Source: Sinorhizobium medicae (lineage in GTDB: Bacteria; Pseudomonadota; Alphaproteobacteria; Rhizobiales; Rhizobiaceae). From it: DNA of 64,000 nucleotides. The notes below the pieces were generated by a model, which was not told the DNA's origin, searched no databases, and saw nothing but the letters and a program-made list of their open reading frames with translations. The DNA lies in the NCBI RefSeq assembly GCF_007827695.1, contig NZ_VITA01000019.1, positions 50,735 through 114,734 of the forward strand, given 5' to 3'. Made by a program: the position numbers and the translations under genes. Below, piece after piece: positions 55,870 through 64,000 of this stretch (its first letter is position 1; each line of letters opens with the position of its first letter).

Positions 55870-56679
55870 TCAATCACCATCTGCATCGCCGGATGTCCGA
55901 AGCGAAACCTCCACTCTCAAAATTTGCCTGAGCGTTCCAGCATCCGCCAGAAAAACTGCCGGATCGTCTCCCGCCACGAATTCCAACATGGCGAAGCGCC
56001 GGCCTCTCCAGCGCGATTGGGGCAAGGCAGTAAGGACCGTTCGCCAGTAGTCGGCGGCGGTTGCCAAGCCGAAGCGGTTGCGACAGCGGTCCCAGGCAAA
56101 CACGTGGACATGCGATATATGCTCACCGACCTGAGCGATTTCCGTAAGCGCCTCCTCAAGCGGGAGACCGGGCCGCGGTTGCCAGTAGAGATAGACATTC
56201 GGATGCCCGACCGCCTCAATAAGGCTTTGCGCCGAAAGGGTTTCATCGGTTAGCGACTGCGGATGATATTCGAGCGATACCGTGACCCCATGCCGGGCAG
56301 CTTCTGCCCCCATCTGGCGGATTGCCTCTGCGGCGTGGCGTCGTTCCTCGGCGCTGTAATTGCTGGAATCGCGCTCGCGCGTGCCAGCCCAGATACGGAT
56401 ATTCGAAGCACCAAGTGCGACCGCTGTCTCCAGCGCCGACTTGAACGCGGCAAAGTCGTCGGTCGGTGGCGCGATGTATGAGCCGTAGGACGCCTTGAGG
56501 CCGGCATTTTCGCACCGCCGAGCCACGGCGCGGGCGGCGTGCAGATCTCCGGGAAAGACATGGGCATCTCCCGCCCATTCGACGGCCGCAAGCCGCGCCT
56601 CCACGGCAAGTGCGACGATCTCGTCTGCGGGCAGCTTCCGGAAGGTCACCGAACAGAGGGCGGGCTCGATATTGATCAT
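55870..56679 (-). CDS. sugar phosphate isomerase/epimerase family (TIM barrel) protein
   Basis: A 269-residue AP-endonuclease-2-type TIM barrel, related to sugar isomerases and inosose dehydratases. VTVSLEYHPQSLTDE carries a likely metal-binding Glu and His, and HISHVHVFAWDRCRNRFG holds other metal-binding histidines. The gene's ATG overlaps the hydroxyacid dehydrogenase stop by 4 bases. It belongs to the LacI-controlled minus-strand operon. Confidence 0.82.
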   Translation of the reverse strand: MINIEPALCSVTFRKLPADEIVALAVEARLAAVEWAGDAHVFPGDLHAARAVARRCENAGLKASYGSYIAPPTDDFAAFKSALETAVALGASNIRIWAGTRERDSSNYSAEERRHAAEAIRQMGAEAARHGVTVSLEYHPQSLTDETLSAQSLIEAVGHPNVYLYWQPRPGLPLEEALTEIAQVGEHISHVHVFAWDRCRNRFGLATAADYWRTVLTALPQSRWRGRRFAMLEFVAGDDPAVFLADAGTLRQILRVEVSLRTSGDADGD

Positions 56680-57683
56680 GCGATCCTCGCCAGGTCGCGA
56701 TTGAGCACTTCGAACAGGAGCGGCTTGCCTTCCAGGAAGCGGGCGACCTCATCGACAGCCATTTCCCCGAGACGCCTGCGCTCCAGGCCGATGGCGCCGG
56801 CAATATGCGGCGTCAGAAAGACGTTAGGCAGATCGTAGAGCGGTGAGTTCCCCTCCGGAATTTCGGGGTGAGTGACGTCGATCACTGCATTGATCGAACC
56901 CGTCTGCAGCTTTGCGATGAGCGCTGCTTCATTGACCAACGCACCCCGCGCAGTGTTGATCAGCGTCGCTCCTTCCTTCATGAGGGCGAGCTGGCGGGCA
57001 TCGATCATGTGCCGGGTCTCAGGCAGCAGGGGCGCATGCAGCGACACGATGTCGGAGCGGGCCATCAGTGCCGCTAGATCGACCTTCTCGGCCCCGAGTG
57101 CCTCCGCCTCGGCCTCGCTGATCAGCGGATCGTAGAGCAGCAATTGATAGTCGAAGAGACGTAAGAGCTCGATCACACGGCGCCCGATCCGCGAAGCGCC
57201 GACGATGCCGACGATGCGGCGGTGATTCCCGATGGCTTCCCCCTGCAGGGTCTGGATGCGCCCGCGGCCCCGGTCGGCCGCATAGATGTCGCGGAACTGA
57301 AACACCCGTTTTCCGGCGAAGATCACGGCTGCAAGCGTGAACTCGGCAACGGGAACGGCATTGGCCTCGGCCGCATGGCTTACCTTGATCCCAGCTTCGA
57401 AAACGCTCCGGCCGACGAGCCCCTTTATCGTGCCGGCGGCATGCACGATAAGCCGAAGGTGCGGCGCCCGGGCGAGGGCGGCCTCATCGAAGAACGGTGC
57501 ACCCCATCCCGTCACCAGGATCTCGGCCTCGCCTAGCAATCGCTTCGCCCGCTCGTCGAATTCGGTGATCGGCCGTTCATCGAGGATGCGGGCGAGGCCG
57601 GCGAGCCGCTTGAGAAGCTCAGGCGTCAGGACATAGCGCGTTCGTTCGGGCTGCATCGCAAAGGCGACGGTCGGAAGGCTCAT
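56676..57683 (-). CDS. D-isomer-specific 2-hydroxyacid dehydrogenase family protein
   Basis: A 335-residue NAD-dependent dehydrogenase. The Rossmann motif reads VGIVGASRIGRRVIELL, and the catalytic Arg, Glu and His lie in NTARGALVNE, DVTHPEIPEG and LTPHIAG. The ATG at 57683 overlaps the DUF2264 stop (ATGA). It likely oxidises or reduces a sugar acid made downstream of the binding protein's ligand. Confidence 0.88.
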   Translation of the reverse strand: MSLPTVAFAMQPERTRYVLTPELLKRLAGLARILDERPITEFDERAKRLLGEAEILVTGWGAPFFDEAALARAPHLRLIVHAAGTIKGLVGRSVFEAGIKVSHAAEANAVPVAEFTLAAVIFAGKRVFQFRDIYAADRGRGRIQTLQGEAIGNHRRIVGIVGASRIGRRVIELLRLFDYQLLLYDPLISEAEAEALGAEKVDLAALMARSDIVSLHAPLLPETRHMIDARQLALMKEGATLINTARGALVNEAALIAKLQTGSINAVIDVTHPEIPEGNSPLYDLPNVFLTPHIAGAIGLERRRLGEMAVDEVARFLEGKPLLFEVLNRDLARIA

Positions 57684-59533
57684 GGGATCCGTCCCGGCGC
57701 CAGCATCGTGCTGACGTTGAGGCCTTCCGCGCGGATGGCGACGAGCTTTTCGATGTCGGGCATCACCGGCGGGCTGGGCCAGGCTTCGGCGAGCGCGGGA
57801 TTGTTGCGGAACGCGATCACGGCGCATCCCAGGACGGTCTCACCGGATGGGATCGAAGTCCGCAATTGCGGCACAAGCGTCCTTGCGGCAATCAGATTGG
57901 TGTTCGGCGGAGCTTTCTGAACGATACCCTCGCGCGGGACGGTCGAGCCGAGATCGCGAATCCCGCTGAAATCCTCGGCCCCGATGGCGTGAGCCGTCCC
58001 TTCTGCTGCGAAGAGCGTGTCGGCATCGAAGTCTCGTCTATCGATCGCGAAACCGCCTTCGGCCGTTTCCAGCGGTCGCGGGGTGGTGATCCTGTGCACG
58101 CGCACATGCCAGGGAGAGGAGGGGATCAGCCAGGTTTCGACCAGAACATCGGGCCATGGCGACCATTTGGAGAACAAGACATCGCCCGCGATCAGTACCT
58201 CCTCATTGGCCTCGCGCACCCGGTAGTGGATGCCGTCGTCGCTGAAGGCCAGCATCGAGTCGAAAGCTCCGCCAACGAATCCCCGTTCGTCGCTCTCGAT
58301 GCTGAAGGCGTAGCGCGCGGAATACGCGAATTTCGCGTATTTTTCCGAGCCGAAGCGCATTTGGCGGTTTTCCTGGCCGGAGGAAAGCGCCACGACGTCG
58401 CCATTGACCGGCATCATGACCATGCCTGCATGGCGCAGATCCAATGGCTCGGTGGATTGCTGCAGCGGCACTTCCGTGCTCGTCCAGAAGGGATGGTTTT
58501 CGCCTGTGGCAAGCGGCAGGAAGGCCTTGAACGCCCAATAGGGCGAGCCCGCCGAATTGTAACTTTCCGACATCAGGAGGTTCGGATAGCCGTAACCGAT
58601 AGAGAGCACGCCGTCCCTGTGCGCTATCGGCTTGTCCGCCCACCATCTGAGATGGCGTAGGCAAAGTCCCTTGATTTCCCCCCAGGGCAGCGCCTCGAGG
58701 TCAGCAAAGGCGAGTGCCGACCAGAAACCGGCGCAGGCGAAGCGATAGGTGAGACTTCGTCCGAAAGGGAGCGTTGCCCCGTCCTCGGCAAACCAGTGGC
58801 GGAAATCCTGCGCGAAGGAGATCGCCCGTTCGCGGTATCGCTTCGCATGGTCGTCGTCTACAAGGCGCGCATAGATGAGCCCGTAAAAGTGCATGGCGAA
58901 GGCGATATAGTGGTCGACGCGCCGCACATTGCCGTCGCGATACCAGCCATCGGCAATATAGAAACCGTCCAGTTCGGCCAGATAGGATCTGGTCAAGCTG
59001 CGGTCGTGGTCGATGCCGAGGCGATCGAGGGCGATGTCGACGAAAATACGAAAGAACTTCCAGTTGTTGTCGGCATAGTCGAAGGTGCGGGCGTGGAGGA
59101 GATAGGCGACGAGATTCTCCCGCGCGCGCCGGCTCAAGGGATCCCACAGCTTTTCCGGCACCAGCGCCAGGGCGAAGCCCAGCGCTGCAAGTTCGACCAT
59201 TCGCTGATCCCGTCCGTTCACCTGGCCCCAGAACTCCGGATGTTGAGGATCCGTGCCATTGGCGATCCCTTCCGCATAGCGGTCCCAATGCCCGAAGTCT
59301 CCGCCACCGGCAGCAAAAGGTGCAAGGCCCCAAAGAGGCCTTGCAAAGCCTTCCAGATCGGCAGCGGCTCGGTCGAAATGCGCAGCAGCGGCGTCGAGAC
59401 GGACCCGCGCATTGCCGGTGGAGAAATAGGGGAGGAGCGGATCGAACAGATCGAGAAGCGCGCTCTGCATGTCGCCGCGCTTTTGGAGCGGATTTCCGGC
59501 AAGCGGATTGGCGCTGGCGGGATCATAGGTCAT
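57680..59533 (-). CDS. DUF2264 domain protein
   Basis: A 617-residue protein, cytoplasmic by lack of signal peptide. The N-terminal half is an alpha-helical toroid-like domain typical of DUF2264 (HWDRYAEGIANGTDPQHPEF, WKFFRIFVDIALDRLGID), followed by a beta-rich C-terminal half. Such proteins accompany sugar uptake operons and may act as glycoside hydrolases or lyases; this is inference. The ATG at 59533 follows GAAGGACG and overlaps the lacI-type gene stop by 11 bases. Confidence 0.83.
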   Translation of the reverse strand: MTYDPASANPLAGNPLQKRGDMQSALLDLFDPLLPYFSTGNARVRLDAAAAHFDRAAADLEGFARPLWGLAPFAAGGGDFGHWDRYAEGIANGTDPQHPEFWGQVNGRDQRMVELAALGFALALVPEKLWDPLSRRARENLVAYLLHARTFDYADNNWKFFRIFVDIALDRLGIDHDRSLTRSYLAELDGFYIADGWYRDGNVRRVDHYIAFAMHFYGLIYARLVDDDHAKRYRERAISFAQDFRHWFAEDGATLPFGRSLTYRFACAGFWSALAFADLEALPWGEIKGLCLRHLRWWADKPIAHRDGVLSIGYGYPNLLMSESYNSAGSPYWAFKAFLPLATGENHPFWTSTEVPLQQSTEPLDLRHAGMVMMPVNGDVVALSSGQENRQMRFGSEKYAKFAYSARYAFSIESDERGFVGGAFDSMLAFSDDGIHYRVREANEEVLIAGDVLFSKWSPWPDVLVETWLIPSSPWHVRVHRITTPRPLETAEGGFAIDRRDFDADTLFAAEGTAHAIGAEDFSGIRDLGSTVPREGIVQKAPPNTNLIAARTLVPQLRTSIPSGETVLGCAVIAFRNNPALAEAWPSPPVMPDIEKLVAIRAEGLNVSTMLAPGRIP

Positions 59534-60557
59534 GCGTCGTCCTTCGTGCAATCGTGCCGCCGGGCACCGGGGTGACCGCGTGAGAGACATGCCGCGCGGG
59601 CACGTCCGGATGAGCGAAGCGAAACTGCATCATGCCGACCGCTTCCCGGCCGAGCGCTGCACGGTCGACATGCATCGTCGAAAGGCGCGGATTGGCCATC
59701 TCGGCGCAGGGCAGGTCGTCGAACCCGATAATGGCGAAATCATCCGGTACGCGGCGGCCAAGTTCGGTGACCGCCTCGAGAACGCCCACTGCGATGAAAT
59801 CGTTCATACAGAAGGCCGCGGTGAAATTCCCGTCCACGGCGAGCGCATCGAGCGTTGCCGCATGGGCTTCCGCGCTCGAATTGGTCTCGAAGGGCAGGCG
59901 GACGATGCGCGCCGCGCAGCCTTCAGCGCAGGCGATGGCCGCTTCGAAGCCGCGCACACGCTCGCGGATCGTATGGCGATGCGATCCGGTCAGGTGGAGG
60001 ATGCGCCTGTGCCCGGCATCCAGCAGCATCCGCGTGGCAGCGAAGGCGCCGAAGAAGTTTGGCGGCGAGATGCCGTCGAAGCGCAATTGTGGATCGACGC
60101 CATTGACGAGGACGACGGGCAACCGGCTTTCCACGAGCCAGTCGCCAAGTGCCTCGCTGGGGTCGATCCCGACCAGAAAGAGCCCTTGCGCCCCGACTGA
60201 TTCCAGATGTTCGCCAACGACTTGCGGCGTCGCCTTCATCTCGTTGATGAGGCGGATGTCGAACGACATGCCCTGCGCGGCTGCCTCTGAGCGCAAGCCA
60301 TCGACGATGCCCTGGTAAAAAGCGCTCAAGCCGCCGGTAACGCCGTTGCTTGCGATCAATGCCAGTGCGCGTGAACCAGCTGCAGTGCCGGCTTTGAGTG
60401 GGTAGCCGAGCTCGCTTGCGACCTTGAAGATCTGTACCCGGACATCTTCGCTGATGCCGGGTTCGTTGGCGAGCACGCGCGAGACGGTAGAAACCGATAC
60501 GCCGGCATGGGCGGCGATGTCGGCTTGGCGGAGTCTTCTCGAGGGTCTTTCGATCAT
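59523..60557 (-). CDS. LacI-family transcriptional regulator
   Basis: A 344-residue repressor. The helix-turn-helix (LRQADIAAHAGVSVSTVSRV) and the hinge with ISEDVRVQIFKVASELGYP are at residues ~9-55, with a periplasmic-binding-like effector domain after. The ATG at 60557 (MIERPSRR) is preferred; an upstream start at 60584 adds nine residues that overlap the operator. Its divergent target and own promoter lie at 60568-60643. Confidence 0.9.
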   Translation of the reverse strand: MIERPSRRLRQADIAAHAGVSVSTVSRVLANEPGISEDVRVQIFKVASELGYPLKAGTAAGSRALALIASNGVTGGLSAFYQGIVDGLRSEAAAQGMSFDIRLINEMKATPQVVGEHLESVGAQGLFLVGIDPSEALGDWLVESRLPVVLVNGVDPQLRFDGISPPNFFGAFAATRMLLDAGHRRILHLTGSHRHTIRERVRGFEAAIACAEGCAARIVRLPFETNSSAEAHAATLDALAVDGNFTAAFCMNDFIAVGVLEAVTELGRRVPDDFAIIGFDDLPCAEMANPRLSTMHVDRAALGREAVGMMQFRFAHPDVPARHVSHAVTPVPGGTIARRTTHDL

Positions 60558-60567
60558 GGTGCAAACA

Positions 60568-60643
60568 TTGCGCAACCAATGCAAATTTGCAAGTTAAAAA
60601 GAAATATTGCGTAAGTTATAATTTTGCATAAGCTCTTGCGCAA
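60568..60643. promoter_or_regulatory. LacI-type operator array with sigma-70-like promoter
   Basis: TTGCGCAA (60568-60575), GCAAATTTGC (60581-60590), TTGCGTAA (60607-60614), TTGCATAA (60624-60631) and TTGCGCAA (60636-60643) occur in 76 bases. TTAAAA (60594-60599) and a perfect TATAAT (60617-60622) at 17-base spacing drive the binding protein gene. Two of the sites flank the TATAAT. Control by the adjacent LacI is inferred. Confidence 0.6.
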
Positions 60644-60702
60644 CTTGGAGCCTGCAGGTGCTGAGGAGAGTGCCGGGCAGGGCAGCAAAGGGGAGGATTG
60701 GC

Positions 60703-61989
60703 ATGCTACTCAACAGACGCGGATTCATGGCCGGCGCGGCTGGTGCCGCGGCAGGTGTCGCTCTCGGGTCCCGAACGACCCTCGCGGCCGAAAGCGTGCA
60801 GTTGCGCGCCATGTGGTGGGGATCCAACGACCGCTCGAAGCGAACATTGGCAGTCGCCAAGCTTTTCGAGGAAGCCAACCCGGATATCAGGATCATCGGC
60901 GAAAGCTTGAGCGGCGACGGCTACTGGACGAAGCTTGCGACCCAGATGGCCGGTCGGTCCATTGCCGATATCTTCCAGCTCGAGCCCAGCACGATCTCGG
61001 ATTACTCCAAGAGGGGCGCCTGCATGGCGCTCGACCCCTTCATCTCTTCGGCGTTGGACGTCGACGCATTCGGCAAGGACGTCCTGAAGCTGACGACGGT
61101 GGATGGAAAGCTCTGGGGTGTGGGGCTTGGCCTCAATTCTTTCGCGCTGTTCTACGATGCCGACGCTTTTGCCAAAGCGGGCATCGATCCGCCGGGAATT
61201 GACACCACCTGGGCGGAATATGCTGAGATCGCCGTCGAAATGACCAAGACGGTCGGGAAGAAAAGTGCCGGGGGCGGTCCCTACGGAGCCCGCTACGCCT
61301 ATGTGTTCGATGCCTGGCTCCGTCAGCGAGGAAGCAGCCTCTATACCGATAGCGGCCTCGGTTTCGGGGTCGAGGAGGCGAAGGAATGGTATGCCTATTG
61401 GGAAGAGTTGCGCAAGCGCGGCGGCACCGTCGGAGCGGACATCCAGACGCTCGACCAGAACACGATCGACACCAACTGCCTGGCGCTCGGCTATTCGGCG
61501 ATGGGCATGGCCTATTCCAACCAGATGGTCGGCTATCAGCTCATCATGAAAAGCAAGCTTGGCATCGGCATGCTGCCCCGTGCCGAGAAAGGAGGTCCCT
61601 CCGGCCATTACTACCGGCCGGCGCTGATCTGGAGCATCGGTGCGTCGACGGAGCACGGCGAAGAGGCCGCGAAATTCATCAACTTCTTCGTCAATGACGT
61701 GGAGGCCGGCAAGATCCTCGGCGTGGAGCGCGGCGTGCCCATGTCGCCGACCGTTCGCGAAGCCATCCTGCCGTCACTCAACCCGACCGAAACGGAAACG
61801 GTTAATTATATCAACGGCCTCAAGGATCAGGTGGGGAGCTATCCGTCGCCGGCGCCGCTTGGAGCGACCGAGTTCGACCAGCGCGTGCTGCGGCCGATTG
61901 CCGATGAACTCGCCTTCGAGCGGATATCGATCGGAGACGCGGCGACACGGCTGGTGGAGGAAGGCAGGGCCACGGTCCGAGCCGGCTGA
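60703..61989 (+). CDS. Tat-exported extracellular solute-binding protein family 1
   Basis: A 428-residue sugar binding protein. The N-terminus has a twin-arginine signal (LLNRRGFMAGAAGAAAGVAL) ending near residue 29 (TTLAAE). GGGAGG is 8 bases upstream of the ATG. The mature domain shows YWTKLATQMAGRSIADIFQL and NSFALFYDADAFAKAGIDPP. It would deliver a sugar to a CUT1 permease pair, but none is encoded next to it, so it must use permeases elsewhere or be orphaned. Confidence 0.9.
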   Translation: MLLNRRGFMAGAAGAAAGVALGSRTTLAAESVQLRAMWWGSNDRSKRTLAVAKLFEEANPDIRIIGESLSGDGYWTKLATQMAGRSIADIFQLEPSTISDYSKRGACMALDPFISSALDVDAFGKDVLKLTTVDGKLWGVGLGLNSFALFYDADAFAKAGIDPPGIDTTWAEYAEIAVEMTKTVGKKSAGGGPYGARYAYVFDAWLRQRGSSLYTDSGLGFGVEEAKEWYAYWEELRKRGGTVGADIQTLDQNTIDTNCLALGYSAMGMAYSNQMVGYQLIMKSKLGIGMLPRAEKGGPSGHYYRPALIWSIGASTEHGEEAAKFINFFVNDVEAGKILGVERGVPMSPTVREAILPSLNPTETETVNYINGLKDQVGSYPSPAPLGATEFDQRVLRPIADELAFERISIGDAATRLVEEGRATVRAG

Positions 61990-62015
61990 GCCGGGCGCGC
62001 CACGCGAGGCTGCAC

Positions 62016-62062
62016 GTAAGATCATTTCTCTGCTCCACCGCAAAACAGAGAAATGATCTTAC
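62016..62062. terminator. perfect 17-bp hairpin after the binding protein gene
   Basis: GTAAGATCATTTCTCTG (62016-62032) pairs perfectly with 62046-62062 around a 13-base loop, starting 27 bases after the stop. There is no U-tract on the plus strand, so it may be a transcription or mRNA-stability element rather than a classic terminator. Confidence 0.45.
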
Positions 62063-62188
62063 TCTTCGTTTCGACGTGCTCCCGGATCGAAGATCGCCGA
62101 CGCTTTTCCCGGAAGTTCCTAAAAATTGAGGGTTGCTCCAGGCGAGGTTCCGTGGCCTTTACTCACCCGGAGCACAAGGGAGTCAGCG

Positions 62189-62320
62189 ATGGACGCCGAA
62201 ATGTTAGCGGGACTCGGTGTAGCCGTCTTCATCCTCGCCATGTCGATCCTGGTCGCAGACGAGGTTGGCGATCCGCCAGATCTGAGCGCCGTGAAAATGG
62301 ACATCGTGCCGAACCATTAG
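62189..62320 (+). CDS. small membrane protein, 43 aa (predicted)
   Basis: MDAEMLAGLGVAVFILAMSI is followed by a short acidic tail ending in MDIVPNH. One membrane segment spans residues ~6-24. AAGGGAG 6 bases before the ATG (62177-62183) supports translation. No family is recognised. A longer frame from 62126 is less likely. It lies between two hairpin-rich repeats. Confidence 0.4.
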   Translation: MDAEMLAGLGVAVFILAMSILVADEVGDPPDLSAVKMDIVPNH

Positions 62321-62422
62321 AGCAAGTTTGAGGAAAAGTGTACCCCGGTTTTCCGCCCGTATCCCGCTGTCACCTTTTGGATTCGATCACGTTCAAGATT
62401 ATAGGTCCCTTGACCTATAATC
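62321..62422. repeat. RIME-like mosaic repeat, inverted relative to the copy at 48066
   Basis: Read on the minus strand it gives the hairpin GATTATAGGTC/GACCTATAATC (62397-62407, 62412-62422). Then come TTGAACGTGATCGAATCC, AGCGGGATACGGGCGGAAAA and CACTTTTCCTCAAACTTGCT. The same order of modules is seen at 48066-48172. Confidence 0.65.
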
Positions 62423-62463
62423 ATGAAGGTGATCGCCTGACGAAGGGGTAAGCACTCTGATCA

Positions 62464-62841
62464 TCATTTATTCGGCGGTTCCGGCCGCGTGGCGATGAAG
62501 ATGCCGCAGGCGATCATGATCGCTGCGACCGCAAGCAAGCCGATGGCCGGCGGCTCGATCGCCAGCCAGAAATAGGCAAAACCCAGAGCCATCAGTAAGA
62601 TCGCGCAGATTTTGTTGCGCCGCGCAATAGCGCCGTCATCCCGCCAGTCTCGCAATGGGGGCCCAAACAGGGCGTGTCCTGCCAGCCATTGCTCGAGGCG
62701 CGGCGAAGAGCGCGAAAACAACCATGCCGCCAGCAGGAGAAATGGTGTCGTCGGCAGAAGCGGGAGAAATATTCCGGCAGTTGCCAAGCCGACCATCACC
62801 CAGGCAAGGCCGAGGAGTGCCAGGCGCACGGAAAGATTCAT
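62464..62841 (-). CDS. YbaN-type (DUF454) inner membrane protein
   Basis: A 125-residue protein of the DUF454/YbaN family with three or four helices. Family motifs are [20 protein letters not shown] and [19 protein letters not shown]. The ATG overlaps the stop of the truncated kup gene in ATGA. Function of the family is unknown. Confidence 0.88.
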   Translation of the reverse strand: MNLSVRLALLGLAWVMVGLATAGIFLPLLPTTPFLLLAAWLFSRSSPRLEQWLAGHALFGPPLRDWRDDGAIARRNKICAILLMALGFAYFWLAIEPPAIGLLAVAAIMIACGIFIATRPEPPNK

Positions 62842-63227
62842 GTCGTCTCTTTCGTCAGGCTGAACATTAGAAAAAATACGAGAATGCCGGCAAAAAACAT
62901 CAAGACTGGATTCTCTGTGCCCTTCTTCAGCAGCAGGGCGAGCAAGGACAACGTTCCACCCTCGCCGTCGTTATCGGCGCGAAGGAGGAAGATGACGTAT
63001 TTCAAAGTTGCGATGGCGGTCAGCGTGCAGAGTACCAGCGAGACGAGACCGATGACTTCGTCCCGCCCGACACCACCTGGTCCAAACGTGCGCAGCGCCT
63101 CGCGAAAGGCATAGAGGGAACTGGTCCCGATGTCGCCATAAACTACGCCGATTGCTCCGACGGTCAGCCCCAGAAATTGTGGCATATTGTTCGCTTGTTC
63201 CGGTGCGTGGTCGAGGGAGTCGGTCAT
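62838..63227 (-). pseudogene. kup: truncated KUP-family potassium transporter
   Basis: Only about 115 residues match the N-terminus of Kup ([40 protein letters not shown] and [12 protein letters not shown]), out of some 630 in a full protein. The frame then changes to unrelated [13 protein letters not shown] and stops at 62838. So the gene has lost most of its membrane domain. It cannot transport potassium. Its stop overlaps the YbaN-type start (ATGA), so it may still serve to translate that gene. No remaining kup sequence was found downstream. Confidence 0.8.
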
Positions 63228-63855
63228 ATGTTCCGCCTGTCCTTATGGGCGACGTGCTGATCTTAGCCGAAGACGTTAAATGCGGTCCCCTCGAGAGTCG
63301 AGCAACTGAATCAACTGAACCTTTTTCTTATTTGTTCCTGCTGAACTACTTCGGAAAGTGGGTTGCCAGCGCGGTGGCAAGCGCAGTCGCATACATTGAA
63401 CAGATCTGATTCACTTGAATCTCTGGCGTAACTACGTCTATAGCGCGCCTTTGGAGCGGTTCCCCGACCTGCAATGGTGAAGTTGCTCCGCGAAGGCGCG
63501 TCAAGCGAGCTCCCGCTCAGCCGATCGCGTTGAACTCGCAGGTCGGGCATGAGGATCGAAAGGCGCAGACTGCCGACGATCCGATCTCCCGACGAGCTTG
63601 CCGCCCTGGACGCAGACAACAAGCGCCCAGGAGTTTGCTGGCTAAACAGCTCGGTGCACAGAACCTTTGGCTCACGAAGATGCTTGAGCGATTTGATATC
63701 GAATAGCGCTCAAGGAAATTTCCGGACAGAACTCATACTGTCAAGCTGTTCCTCGCTCTAGATTGCACCAAGAAAAAGTAAAGGGGCCATCGCCAAGCCA
63801 AGGAGGAATGGCGTACCGCGTCGTCTCGTCGGCGCTGTTTGAAGGAGTGGAATGC
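63228..63855. other. non-coding or decayed region
   Basis: 628 bases between the kup remnant and the edge ORF. Open frames are short and not protein-like; no RNA gene or palindrome stands out. A degraded gene is possible. Confidence 0.4.
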
Positions 63856-63999
63856 TCATCTCAGCAAGAGCCCCTGGCTCTTGCTCAGGCGCAATGTCTC
63901 TGAATGCTTCAAGGCCTCGGTCGTGCGCTCATGGGCACTGAGTTGCTGCACCGTGCGCATTGCTTTCCATGCCGATTCGACTTCCAGCCTCTGGCCCGG
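63856..63999 (-). CDS. C-terminal end of an unidentified protein, cut by the window edge
   Basis: The minus-strand frame entering from the edge reads 47 codons (EVESAWKAMRTVQQLSAHER, TEALKHSETLRLSKSQGLLL) and stops at 63856. It is strongly helical and charged and may be a coiled coil. The family is not recognised. The 5' part lies outside the window. Confidence 0.4.
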   Translation of the reverse strand, partial: PGQRLEVESAWKAMRTVQQLSAHERTTEALKHSETLRLSKSQGLLLR

Positions 64000-64000
64000 A

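Noticed and set aside
1..64000. CRISPR array, phage genes or replication origin
   Set aside because: No regularly spaced repeats, phage structural genes or repABC-like genes were seen in the window.

Overview
The window looks like part of a megaplasmid or chromid of a Sinorhizobium/Ensifer-type alphaproteobacterium. The evidence is high GC coding sequence, RIME-like intergenic mosaic repeats, a second-type nuo cluster, and dense ABC-transporter and sugar-catabolism gene clusters each with its own regulator. It starts inside a class II aldolase gene and ends inside an unidentified ORF. No rRNA, tRNA, CRISPR array or intact insertion sequence was seen.

Region 1 (1-2.3 kb) holds the aldolase 3' end, a decayed ISNCY-type transposase, a 62-bp tandem duplication and a 62-residue hypothetical gene.

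Region 2 (2.3-18.9 kb) encodes a full respiratory complex I. Plus-strand order is nuoJ, nuoK, an MrpD/NuoL-like subunit, an 84-residue membrane protein, a second MrpD/NuoL-like subunit with a NuoL-type tail, nuoM, nuoN, then nuoA-nuoG. nuoH and nuoI lie downstream on the minus strand with a CBS-domain gene. Four antiporter-like subunits instead of three, plus the small membrane protein, point to a modified complex I with a fourth pumping module. This is the most notable system in the window.

Region 3 (19.9-24.3 kb) has a thiol peroxidase-like protein and a large zinc-ribbon/adenylate cyclase/AAA/TPR protein.

Region 4 (24.8-36.4 kb, minus strand) is a likely polyol or sugar operon: ABC transporter, SorC-type regulator, aldo-keto reductase, GlpD-like dehydrogenase, DhnA-type aldolase, FGGY kinase and GMC oxidoreductase.

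Region 5 (36.6-46.8 kb) is an arabinose/galactose-type ABC transporter with a FadR-type regulator, galactonate dehydratase (dgoD), an SDR, 2-keto-3-deoxygalactonate kinase (dgoK), a DapA-family aldolase and a second enolase-superfamily enzyme. Together they form a De Ley-Doudoroff-like sugar acid route. An AraC-family relic lies inside it.

Region 6 (46.8-54.6 kb) is a CUT1 ABC transporter followed by a nucleotide-sugar epimerase-like dehydrogenase, an IclR regulator fused to an SMP-30/gluconolactonase domain, and an SDR.

Region 7 (54.7-64 kb) carries a RES/Xre toxin-antitoxin pair. It then has a LacI-controlled divergent locus (TIM-barrel isomerase, hydroxyacid dehydrogenase, DUF2264 protein, LacI, and a Tat-exported binding protein without permeases). 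The right end has a 43-residue ORF, a YbaN-type protein coupled to a truncated kup, and mostly non-coding sequence.
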